From JAEUOS01 sp964470865 (GTDB taxonomy: Bacteria; Pseudomonadota; Gammaproteobacteria; Burkholderiales; JAEUOS01): a DNA stretch of 64,000 bases. Numbering within the stretch: the stretch's first letter is position 1; each line of letters starts with the position of its first letter. The notes under the pieces are model-generated. The model searched no databases. It saw only the letters and a program-made list of their open reading frames with translations, and was not told where the DNA came from. A program made the position numbers and the translations under genes. Of the stretch, positions 26,758 to 33,966 are shown piece after piece. The DNA is taken from assembly GCA_964470865.1 (NCBI GenBank), contig CAYYFR010000005.1, forward strand, positions 1 to 64,000. Reading direction: 5' to 3'.

Positions 26758-27622
26758 AAAGCAAATTGCGCTGCGTGGAGCCGACCGGGCACACCCTCAT
26801 GCATTCGAAGCACTGACCCTGGCTCACATTCGAGTACGACATCGACCACAAAGTGCGGGTGAACTGCGAGGAATAGAGGATCATCTTGCGCTTCTCCTTT
26901 TCCGGCTCGTCGAACACCGCTTCCAGCGCCTTCTGAAAGCCCGGGATGAACGAGGTTTGCACGCGGGTGGTGCAGCGCGCAACATCATAGCGACGCTCCT
27001 TGACGCGGCCGCCCTCGAGCTTGCCGCCAAGACACCCACCATCGTCGATCGGGCAGGTCGCCATGCACGGCGTGGTGCCCAACTCATCCCACATCGAGAC
27101 ACACTCGGGTGCGGGACAGGCCGGTGTCGAAAGCGGCGCGTCCACCGGCAAGGGCAAGGTGGTCAGCACGGCGGTGTAATACATGAAGCCGAATTGCGGA
27201 TGCAATACCGGCCCGGCCAGGCTCGGCGAACCGCAGCCCGCAAGTTCGGCGGCAAGCGCGATGTTCAAGAACGGCCGGCGCGCCCGGTCCACGCCCGGCG
27301 GGATGGTGACCGCGTAATAGCCGAAGCGCCGTTCGATGTGCTGCGCGATGCGGTTACCCATCGCGGTGACGCGGTCGGAGGTCGAGGTCGTTTCCATGTG
27401 GCGATAGCTCGGGCTGGCCCAGTCGCCGGCGCGCGGCTGGGCGCCGCCAAGCACGAATACGGTTTTGCAACCCGGCAGCAGTTCGCCCGGGCGCTGTCCC
27501 TCCATGGCTGCGGTGAACGCGTTGGCGTCCGCCACACCCGACACCAGTGCCCCGGCCTTCTTCGCCAGTTCGCCCAGCTCGCGCTTGTGGGCTTCCATCA
27601 GGTCCAGATCCGCTGCGCTCAT
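26756..27622 (-). CDS. QueG/RdhA-superfamily iron-sulfur protein B
   Basis: 288 residues. It shares the middle block of epoxyqueuosine reductase and reductive dehalogenases (the AELAGCGSPSLAGPVLHPQFG and ALTTLPLPVD-type region) and two Cys groups. The first is CPAPEC followed by CMATCPIDDGGC; the second is CFECMRVCPVG, giving eight Cys suitable for two [4Fe-4S] clusters. Members of this fold bind a cobamide next to the clusters, but cofactor binding is not provable from motifs here. It is a paralogue of the next upstream gene (27619-28530), with which it overlaps by 4 bases. It is too divergent to be the housekeeping queG. Confidence 0.72.
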   Translation of the reverse strand: MSAADLDLMEAHKRELGELAKKAGALVSGVADANAFTAAMEGQRPGELLPGCKTVFVLGGAQPRAGDWASPSYRHMETTSTSDRVTAMGNRIAQHIERRFGYYAVTIPPGVDRARRPFLNIALAAELAGCGSPSLAGPVLHPQFGFMYYTAVLTTLPLPVDAPLSTPACPAPECVSMWDELGTTPCMATCPIDDGGCLGGKLEGGRVKERRYDVARCTTRVQTSFIPGFQKALEAVFDEPEKEKRKMILYSSQFTRTLWSMSYSNVSQGQCFECMRVCPVGSTQRNLL

Positions 27623-28530
27623 TTGAGCTTCCTTTCAGCCCGGCCGATCGGGCATACGCGCATGCATTCGAAGCACTGCGCCACACTTTCCTTGTAGAAG
27701 GCGATGGCCGACGCCGAACGGGTAAAGAAGTCGGAGTGGATCATCATGCGGCGGCGCTCGTCATCATCTTCGTTGGCGATCTGCTCCAAGGCCTTCTGGA
27801 AACTGTTGATGCCGAAATTCATCGCACGCGAAACGCAGCGCTCGCGATCGTAGTAGGTCGATTCAATCCGGTTGTCCGGGCCGATCGTCCCGTGCAGGCA
27901 GCCGCCGTCGTCCGACGGGCAGGCCGCCTGGCAGGGTGTCCTGCCGCCGGCCTTGTAGACCTGCACGCACATCGGCGCCGGGCACACGTCCTGCTCCAGC
28001 ATCGGATCGACCGGCAACGTAAGCGTGGTCAGGCAAGCGGAGTAATACAGCAGGCCGTACTGCGGATTGAGGATGATGTTGGCGGCGAACGAACGCGTGC
28101 CCAGACCTGCAAGCACCGCCGCCAGCATCATCGAGAACGCCGGCTGATGCCCGCCCACCGGCAGGCCCGGCGCCTGGATCGCCTGGTAACCGTATTCCTG
28201 CTCGATGTGGTCGGCCACCAGATGAATCACGCGATCGTTGGCGAAGTCGTAGCCGTTCATCTCGATCAGCCGGTGGTCCGGTGACTGCCATGCACCGGCC
28301 GAAGGGCCGCGCACGCCGACCACCACCACCGACTTCGCGCCCGGCAGGATGTCGTAGGGCCGCGAGCCTGGCGGCACGAATTCGTCCCAGCGCTCGACCG
28401 GTGCGATGCCCACCACATCCACACCGGATGTCAGTGCGAGCTTGCGGAGTTCGTCGGCACGCGCCATCGCGATGGCCGTTTCCGCGTCGGGGGCCAGCGC
28501 CGCACGTACCAGCTCAGCCAGATTGGACAT
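27619..28530 (-). CDS. QueG/RdhA-superfamily iron-sulfur protein A
   Basis: 303 residues from the ATG at 28530. The Cys ligands are Cys183, Cys188, Cys200, Cys204 and Cys211 (CPAPMC, CQAACPSDDGGC) and Cys286, Cys289 and Cys293 (CFECMRVCPIG), suited to two [4Fe-4S] clusters. The preceding AGLGTRSFAANIILNPQYG block corresponds to AGLGEYGRNGLLITKDFGP in the RdhA-like protein of the same operon. It starts inside the end of the CoA-ligase gene (17-base overlap). It could form a heterodimer with protein B. Electron carrier or B12-dependent reductase are both possible roles. Confidence 0.72.
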   Translation of the reverse strand: MSNLAELVRAALAPDAETAIAMARADELRKLALTSGVDVVGIAPVERWDEFVPPGSRPYDILPGAKSVVVVGVRGPSAGAWQSPDHRLIEMNGYDFANDRVIHLVADHIEQEYGYQAIQAPGLPVGGHQPAFSMMLAAVLAGLGTRSFAANIILNPQYGLLYYSACLTTLTLPVDPMLEQDVCPAPMCVQVYKAGGRTPCQAACPSDDGGCLHGTIGPDNRIESTYYDRERCVSRAMNFGINSFQKALEQIANEDDDERRRMMIHSDFFTRSASAIAFYKESVAQCFECMRVCPIGRAERKLK

Positions 28531-30085
28531 GGTGTTTCTCCCGCAGACTGGACCGTCGGAGCTCACCCTTGAGCACCTTGCCCAGCGCGCTCTTGGGTAA
28601 TTGATCAACAAACTCGAAGCGACGCGGCACCTTGAACCCTCCGAGGTATGCCCGGCAGTATGCGGCAATCTCTTCGGCACTGGGCCGCATTCCCGGCTTT
28701 GCCACGATCACCGCCGTGACCATTTCCCCCAGGCGCTCATCCGCAACGCCTACGATCGCCGCCTCGGCGATGGCGGGATGACGATGCAGCACGGCCTCCA
28801 CTTCGGAAGAATAGACATTCTCGCCACCGGTGATCACCATGTCCTTGAGGCGATCCAGCAGGTAAACATACCCTGCGGCGTCGATACGTGCCACATCGCC
28901 AGTGTGCAGCCAGCCGTCGCGCAGGGCTGCGCGCGTTTCCTCGGGACGGTGGTGATAGCCCTTCATGATGTTCGGGCCGCGCGCGATCAATTCACCCGCT
29001 GCGCCCGGCGCAACCTCGCTCCCATCCGGCGCCACCACCCGCAACTCATTGTGCGCATTGGGCTTGCCGACCGAAAGCAGCGGCCCGTCGCGCTCACCGG
29101 TGACTGCCATGTGTTCGATGGCGGAGCGAAACTCGCGCGAATTGAAAATCGTGAGATCGGGCGCGGTCTCGGTCATGCCGTAGCAATTGAACAGCTCAAC
29201 AGCGGGAAACGCACCCGCGACCCGTTCGATCCATTCAAGCGGCAGCGGCGCTGCGCCATAGATCAGAACCCGCAACGACGAAACATCGGCCGCCGCGAAC
29301 TCAGCGCAGGAAACAGTGCCGATCAGCATGGTCGGCACCGTTACCACCGCGCCGACCCGATGGTATGCGATGGCCTGAAGGAAGGCCTGGGGTGAGAACA
29401 TCGGCAAGAAACACTGCGCGGCCCCCTGCAGGAACCAGCCCATTGCCAGCAGGTCGGCCGAATGGAACATCGGTGCTGCATGCAGGTACACATGTTCGGG
29501 TCGCGCACCCACTGCAAGGCCAAACGCCAGGTTGTTGGACAGAATATTGGTGTGCGACAAGCGCACACCCTTGCTGCGGCCGGTGGTACCCCCGGTGTAG
29601 AGCAACAGTGCGTCCGCATCCGCATCGGGATCGCTCGCGGCAATCGGCGCTGTCTCGGCAAGCATCGCTTCGTAGGCGGCCGCGTTGGCGCCGGCACTTT
29701 CGCCAAAGATGGTGATGCGGGCGCGCCAGGCGGCAAGAGCAGGATGTTCAAACATCGGCGCAAACACGCTTTCCACCATGACGCAGGTGCATTGCGCATC
29801 TTCGAGAATCTGCAGAAGCTCCGGCGCGGCCAGGCGAAAATTGAGCGGTACCGGAATCGCACCGAGCCAGAAACCGGCCCACTTGAGTTCTTCGAAGCGA
29901 AAGCCGTTGCGCGCAAGAATGCCGAAGCGTTCATCGGGCAATGCGCCCAGGCGCCTGAGCATGCCGGCAGCACGTGACACCCGCACCCCGAATTCGGACC
30001 ATGTGTAGGTTCGTGCAGTGTCCTGCATGGCCGGCCGCGGGCCGTGGTGCCGTACCGTCGAGGCGAGCGCCCTGACCAGATTCAT
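28514..30085 (-). CDS. Acyl-CoA ligase 2 (AMP-dependent synthetase)
   Basis: 523 residues from the ATG at 30085, which overlaps the stop of the RdhA-like gene (ATGA); upstream frame extensions are rejected. Motifs are YTGGTTGRSKG at 163-173, NCYGMTETAPDL, WLHTGDVARID, DRLKDMVITGGENVYSSEVE and the catalytic Lys at about 503. It is a paralogue of ligase 1 at the other end of the operon, with the same GENVYSSEVE and PKSALGKVLK blocks. Two ligases in one operon suggest either two acid substrates or successive CoA-activation steps, for example of a parent acid and a side-chain-shortened product. Confidence 0.88.
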   Translation of the reverse strand: MNLVRALASTVRHHGPRPAMQDTARTYTWSEFGVRVSRAAGMLRRLGALPDERFGILARNGFRFEELKWAGFWLGAIPVPLNFRLAAPELLQILEDAQCTCVMVESVFAPMFEHPALAAWRARITIFGESAGANAAAYEAMLAETAPIAASDPDADADALLLYTGGTTGRSKGVRLSHTNILSNNLAFGLAVGARPEHVYLHAAPMFHSADLLAMGWFLQGAAQCFLPMFSPQAFLQAIAYHRVGAVVTVPTMLIGTVSCAEFAAADVSSLRVLIYGAAPLPLEWIERVAGAFPAVELFNCYGMTETAPDLTIFNSREFRSAIEHMAVTGERDGPLLSVGKPNAHNELRVVAPDGSEVAPGAAGELIARGPNIMKGYHHRPEETRAALRDGWLHTGDVARIDAAGYVYLLDRLKDMVITGGENVYSSEVEAVLHRHPAIAEAAIVGVADERLGEMVTAVIVAKPGMRPSAEEIAAYCRAYLGGFKVPRRFEFVDQLPKSALGKVLKGELRRSSLREKHHVQSG

Positions 30086-31344
30086 TTGGAGCGAAACTGC
30101 TGCCAGAACCGGGCGGGCTTCATGCGCTCGCCGAACTTGAGCTTGACATCGAGCCACAGCGCCAGCTTCTTGAAAGGTGAAGCCGCCAGCCGTTGCCAGG
30201 CACGGTAATACCAGCGCGACCACCAGCGCGAGATGTCCTTGTTGTAGGGGCAAACACGCATGCAGATACCGCATTCGGTCGCCTGGTTGACCCAGAACTT
30301 GAAGCATTTTTCCGCATCGATCTGCCACTTGCGAATGCCGATGATCGAGGACTGGTTGGGAATCACCTCGGTGGGCGGGCCCTGCGGAATCGCTTTCGGC
30401 GGGCAGGCATCGGCGCAGCGGCGGCAGGTTGTATCGCAGAACTCGCGCACGCCGAACCTGATCGGCTCATCATGGTCAAGCGGCATGTCGGTATGGATCC
30501 GGCCGATTCGCACGCGCGGACCGAAGTCCTTGGTGATCAGAAGCCCGTTGCGGCCATACTCTCCCAGCCCGGCCTGGATCGCATAGGGAATCGCCAGCGA
30601 TGAGTCGTTGACACTGGCAATCGCGCGATAACCCAGGTTGAGAATGTAGGTGGCGATGCTTTGCACCAGTTCGCAGTCGCGCGAGTAGCCATGGCCCACG
30701 GCGATGCCGGCGGTAGCCGAGGGATAGCACTTGACGGCGTCGTAGTGCATCGCTGTGACGATCACGATCACGTTGGGCAAACCTTCCGGAATCGAGTAGG
30801 GTTTCTCGGCCAGGGCCTTGGTTGCAAAACTGTGCGTGTAATGCCAGCGCGGATCGGAATGGGTGATGCCAACCCCGTCAGCCCCGAACAGGCGACTGAC
30901 ACGCTTGATCTCTTCGGCCATGGCAGCCGGCGACTCGACCGCTACCTGTTCCGCGCTGGGCTCCGAATAAGGCTGGATATAGTCGAGAAAACCATCGACC
31001 CGACCCTGGTGCAGGCTGCGCTGGATGGTCAGGTTGGCGCCCATCCAGCCGGCATTGCGCAAGGCGAAGTCGCGTACCGAATAGCCATCCGCGTTGCGCG
31101 CGCCCAGGCCGGGCTTGAACATGCCCTTGAACCAGTTGAGCACCTTCTCCGAGCGGATCCGCGAATCCCACTGGCCGCGCGTGTAGATGTCGTTGGACTG
31201 GTTGAAGCGTTCGAAGGTATCGAGCACCTCGAAGCCGCAGGCTTCGTCCTTGGCATGCCGGAGCGCGGCCTTCAGGCGATAGGGCCCCTCGTTCCGCGGT
31301 TGCCGCTCCTGCGTCAACCGCCCCATTTCCTCAAGCGCACCCAT
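30082..31344 (-). CDS. Reductive dehalogenase-like (RdhA-family) protein, cytoplasmic form
   Basis: 420 residues from the ATG at 31344 (AAGG ribosome binding site). The corrinoid-domain block typical of RdhA is present (AIPYAIQAGLGEYGRNG, then LLITKDFGPRVRIGRIHTD). It is followed by two [4Fe-4S] sites: Cys303-x3-Cys307-x2-Cys310-x3-Cys314-Pro, and Cys347, Cys358, Cys361, Cys365. There is no twin-arginine signal and no rdhB anchor gene nearby. It is therefore not a respiratory dehalogenase of the classical type but resembles cytoplasmic, catabolic members. The linked CoA ligases suggest an acyl-CoA or carboxylic-acid substrate. Halogen removal is only one possible reaction. Confidence 0.78.
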   Translation of the reverse strand: MGALEEMGRLTQERQPRNEGPYRLKAALRHAKDEACGFEVLDTFERFNQSNDIYTRGQWDSRIRSEKVLNWFKGMFKPGLGARNADGYSVRDFALRNAGWMGANLTIQRSLHQGRVDGFLDYIQPYSEPSAEQVAVESPAAMAEEIKRVSRLFGADGVGITHSDPRWHYTHSFATKALAEKPYSIPEGLPNVIVIVTAMHYDAVKCYPSATAGIAVGHGYSRDCELVQSIATYILNLGYRAIASVNDSSLAIPYAIQAGLGEYGRNGLLITKDFGPRVRIGRIHTDMPLDHDEPIRFGVREFCDTTCRRCADACPPKAIPQGPPTEVIPNQSSIIGIRKWQIDAEKCFKFWVNQATECGICMRVCPYNKDISRWWSRWYYRAWQRLAASPFKKLALWLDVKLKFGERMKPARFWQQFRSK

Positions 31345-31413
31345 GGCGAACCCTTCACGAATTGCCTGTCGCGGGAACTTCTGTCCGCCTCGGCCCGGTA
31401 CCTGACAAGTACC

Positions 31414-31442
31414 AGAATATAACGTTGGTTCAGTATCGTCAA
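31414..31442 (-). promoter_or_regulatory. Predicted promoter of the RdhA-like/CoA-ligase operon
   Basis: On the minus strand, TTGACG (31442-31437) and TATTCT (31419-31414) are separated by 17 bases. Transcription would start near 31407, giving a leader of about 60 bases to the ATG at 31344. The operator-like 13-mer at 31420-31432 fills the spacer next to the -10 element. Confidence 0.55.
31420..31432. promoter_or_regulatory. Operator-like 13-mer, copy 1
   Basis: TAACGTTGGTTCA, matching copy 2 (31533-31545) at 10 or more of 13 positions in the same orientation. It lies between the -10 and -35 elements of the minus-strand promoter, where a bound repressor would block RNA polymerase. The likely ligand is the TetR protein encoded at 31551. 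Confidence 0.5.
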
Positions 31443-31492
31443 GCGCTGATTCCACTACGGAAAGCGTCACTTTATGAGACTTGAACGACGGA

Positions 31493-31521
31493 TTGACACG
31501 GGAAATTCCGCAACCTATACT
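31493..31521 (+). promoter_or_regulatory. Predicted sigma-70 promoter of the tetR/TRAP genes
   Basis: TTGACA (31493-31498) and TATACT (31516-31521) with a 17-base spacer, close to the ideal consensus. The start point would be near 31528, just before operator copy 2. Confidence 0.7.
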
Positions 31522-31532
31522 CGAAATAATTC

Positions 31533-31545
31533 TAACGATCGTTCA
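31533..31545. promoter_or_regulatory. Operator-like 13-mer, copy 2 (palindromic)
   Basis: TAACGATCGTTCA contains the perfect palindrome AACGATCGTT (31534-31543). It lies just downstream of the predicted transcription start of the tetR gene, the usual place for autorepression. The related copy sits in the divergent promoter. Confidence 0.55.
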
Positions 31546-31550
31546 ACGAC

Positions 31551-32261
31551 TTGAGAACCTCACCGGCAACTTCGAAGTTGGCCAACAAGCCTACCGCCGG
31601 CCAGGCCCAGCGGCGCGACGAGTTCTTGCGCGCCGCAGCCGATGTGTTTGCCGAGCGTGGATATCACGGCGCCGGCATGCGCGAAATCGCCGATCGCTGC
31701 GGCGTACAACCGGCAGCGCTTTACTATTACTTTCCATCCAAGGCCAGCATTCTTGAGGCGATCTGCTATTACGGCATCACGCAGTTCGTCGAACGCCTCG
31801 CGGCGATACAGGCAGCGGCGCTTCCGGTCGAGGACAAGGTTCGTCAGGCCGTGCGTGCGCACCTCGAACCCCTGCTCGAAAACCGCTTCTATGTCCATGC
31901 CTTCCTGTTTCAGCGCCGCGAGTTGCCTGCGGCGGTGCGGCGACCGCTTGACACGCTGGCGCGCAACTATGAGGATTTGTGGCATGCGCTCCTGGTTGAA
32001 GGCCAGACCCGCGGCGTGATCGCCAGGGAAATTGACCGCAAGCTCACCGTACTGGCCATTTTGGGCATGTGCAACGCCGTTGCCCGCTGGTCCGGCGTCG
32101 CCGCCGACCAGGGCCTGGACGCGGTTGCCACCACCTTCACCCGATTGATTTCATCCGGGCTGTTTGCCGATCGAGCCGAAACTACCAGGCCTGACCTGAG
32201 TCTGGTCAACACAAAACAGCGCCGCAAGCGTGCTGCCAACCGAGGAGAAAACTCATTATGA
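31551..32261 (+). CDS. TetR/AcrR-family transcriptional regulator
   Basis: 236 residues from a TTG at 31551; no ATG lies before the DNA-binding domain, and a second TTG at 31578 is an alternative start. The helix-turn-helix is clear: FLRAAADVFAERGYHGAGMREIADRCGVQPAALYYYFPSKASIL in outline, with the family-typical ALYYYF. The C-terminal ligand domain is of the CoA-ester/fatty-acid-responsive size. It is divergent from the CoA-ligase operon and shares an operator-like sequence with it, so an acyl-CoA made by that operon is the probable inducer. The stop overlaps the start of the TRAP gene (ATGA). Confidence 0.85.
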   Translation: MRTSPATSKLANKPTAGQAQRRDEFLRAAADVFAERGYHGAGMREIADRCGVQPAALYYYFPSKASILEAICYYGITQFVERLAAIQAAALPVEDKVRQAVRAHLEPLLENRFYVHAFLFQRRELPAAVRRPLDTLARNYEDLWHALLVEGQTRGVIAREIDRKLTVLAILGMCNAVARWSGVAADQGLDAVATTFTRLISSGLFADRAETTRPDLSLVNTKQRRKRAANRGENSL

Positions 32262-33283
32262 AAAGTACTTTTCGCGCCTTGATCGCCGTCATTGGGGCGT
32301 CGATACTAGCCGCCGCACCTGCGGCATCCCAAACCATTCTGGATCTGAGCTCCTGGGTACCCGCCAGCCATCCTCTGGTTGCCGAGATGACTGTGCCGTA
32401 CTGCAAGGAGATCGAGGCCGTTACGCAGGGGCGGGTGAGTTGCCGCATGCTGGCCAAACCGGTTGCCAACCCGCCCGGCACCTTCGACGCGATTCGTGAC
32501 GGCGTGGCCGATATCTCGTTCATGGTGCATGGCTACACGCCGGGGCGTTTTCCGCTGGCCGAAGCGGTCGAACTTCCGTTCATGGCCGATTCGGCCGAGG
32601 TGATGTCGGTCGCCTATCAGCGGATCTACGAGCGCCTGCTTTCCAGATACGACGAGCACAAGGGCGTACTCACGCTCGGCGTGTTTACCCATGGTCCTGG
32701 CCAGGTTTACAACTCGCGCCGACCGGTTGTCGCGATCAAGGATTTCGAAGGTCTCAAGTTGCGGATTGCCAGCGGGGTCGTCAGCGACGTGACCCGAGCC
32801 GTGGGTGCCACGGCGGTACTCAAGCCAGCCTCCGAAAGCTATGAACTGATTTCCTCGGGTATCGTCGACGGCACCATGCTGCCCAAGGAAAGCCCGGTAG
32901 GGCTCAATCTGATGCGTGTGATCAAGCATGTTACCTATGTCCCGGGCGGGCTGTACAACGTCAGTTTCGCGCTGATCGCCAACCCGGCGAAATGGTTGCA
33001 GATTTCGCAGGCGGACCGCGACGCGATAGCCCGAATTTCAGGCGAAGCGCTCGCACGCCGCTTCGGTCGGGCATGGGATGCCGCCGATGGCCGCGGTCAG
33101 AAGGCCGTGGCGGAAAACAACATACAGGTGGTGAACGCCAGCCCGCAGCTGGTGACTGACCTCAAGGCACGCACCGCCGGCCTTGAACAGGCATGGGTGG
33201 AAAAGGTCAAGAGCAGAGGCGCGGATGGAAAGGCCATTTTGGACGCACTACGTAGCGAGATCACGGTTCTGCAGAGAAAATAG
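32258..33283 (+). CDS. TRAP transporter solute-binding protein (DctP-type), orphan
   Basis: 341 residues. A signal peptide (MKSTFRALIAVIGASILAAAPAASQ) is followed by a mature DctP fold with KDFEGLKLRIASGVVSDV and the sugar/acid-binding Arg region, then DGTMLPKESPVGLNLM. A very good ribosome binding site (GAGGAG) lies within the end of tetR, so it is coupled to the regulator. The membrane subunits DctQ and DctM are not encoded in this window. It probably delivers the carboxylic acid that the divergent ligases activate, working with a permease encoded elsewhere. Confidence 0.85.
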   Translation: MKSTFRALIAVIGASILAAAPAASQTILDLSSWVPASHPLVAEMTVPYCKEIEAVTQGRVSCRMLAKPVANPPGTFDAIRDGVADISFMVHGYTPGRFPLAEAVELPFMADSAEVMSVAYQRIYERLLSRYDEHKGVLTLGVFTHGPGQVYNSRRPVVAIKDFEGLKLRIASGVVSDVTRAVGATAVLKPASESYELISSGIVDGTMLPKESPVGLNLMRVIKHVTYVPGGLYNVSFALIANPAKWLQISQADRDAIARISGEALARRFGRAWDAADGRGQKAVAENNIQVVNASPQLVTDLKARTAGLEQAWVEKVKSRGADGKAILDALRSEITVLQRK

Positions 33284-33575
33284 CCGATAGCCTGAACGCG
33301 GCCGAAGGCAAGACCAGGATCGCACGCCCCCCCACCATTGCAGCGGACCTTTGCCTGCAGGCACCTGCAAAATCAAGGGAGCGGGCAAGCCTGATATGCG
33401 GCCCCGTGAAGTGCGCCGCGACCGCGAATCGGCTAAAATTTGGTGCTTGGTCGCCTCATAGCCTAAACATCCATCCGACTCATTCGTTTAGTCCGCCCAT
33501 AAGCAATGGCGGCTTGACTCCATCGCCGCGCCGGTTATTCTCAAGGCGTCGGCCCGTACCAAGGACACCCGTTTC

Positions 33576-33902
33576 ATGACCCACATCGTCACCGAACCCT
33601 GCATCAAGTGCAAATATACCGATTGCGTCGACGTCTGCCCGGTGGATTGCTTCCGCGAAGGGCCGAACATGCTGGTGATCGACCCCGACGAATGTATCGA
33701 TTGCGCGGTGTGCATTCCCGAATGCCCGGTCAACGCGATCTATGCCGAGGAAGACGTGCCGGACGGCCAGAAGCACTTCTACGATCTCAATGTCGAACTG
33801 GCCAAGGCCTGGAAGTCGATCACCAAGACCAAGGGCCCGCTGGCGGATGCCGAGGACTGGAAAGACAAGGCCGACAAGCTGCCGCTCCTGGACCGGGGTT
33901 AA
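33576..33902 (+). CDS. fdxA: Seven-iron ferredoxin
   Basis: 108 residues. The N-terminal half holds two cluster motifs: Cys9, Cys12, Cys17, Cys21 and Cys25, then Cys40, Cys43, Cys46 and Cys50, the FdxA pattern binding one [3Fe-4S] and one [4Fe-4S] cluster. The C-terminal tail (YDLNVELAKAWKSITKTKGPLADAEDWKDK) is the usual FdxA extension. It transfers low-potential electrons in the cytoplasm. The next gene encodes a large flavoprotein with ferredoxin-reductase-like parts and lies 64 bases downstream, beyond a terminator hairpin, so the two may be partners. The 292 bases upstream hold no feature I can support. Confidence 0.93.
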   Translation: MTHIVTEPCIKCKYTDCVDVCPVDCFREGPNMLVIDPDECIDCAVCIPECPVNAIYAEEDVPDGQKHFYDLNVELAKAWKSITKTKGPLADAEDWKDKADKLPLLDRG

Positions 33903-33925
33903 GACCCGCGCGCAGCCCCCGAATG

Positions 33926-33953
33926 GGCCGCCCGCGCGGCCTTTTTGTTTTTA
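33926..33953 (+). terminator. Rho-independent terminator after fdxA
   Basis: GGCCGC (33926-33931) and GCGGCC (33936-33941) form a hairpin followed by TTTTTGTTTTT. It lies only 13 bases before the next start codon, so it may act as a partial terminator that lowers expression of the large flavoprotein relative to the ferredoxin. Confidence 0.75.
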
Positions 33954-33966
33954 CGGACATTCCCTG

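Noticed and set aside
32258..33283. TRAP protein as part of a complete transporter operon
   Set aside because: No DctQ- or DctM-like membrane protein is found in the next 4 kb; the next genes are a ferredoxin and a flavoprotein.
33742..33966. N-terminal extension of the Nfn-like flavoprotein into fdxA
   Set aside because: It overlaps fdxA out of frame and crosses its terminator; the ATG at 33967 follows the hairpin and starts a plausible protein.
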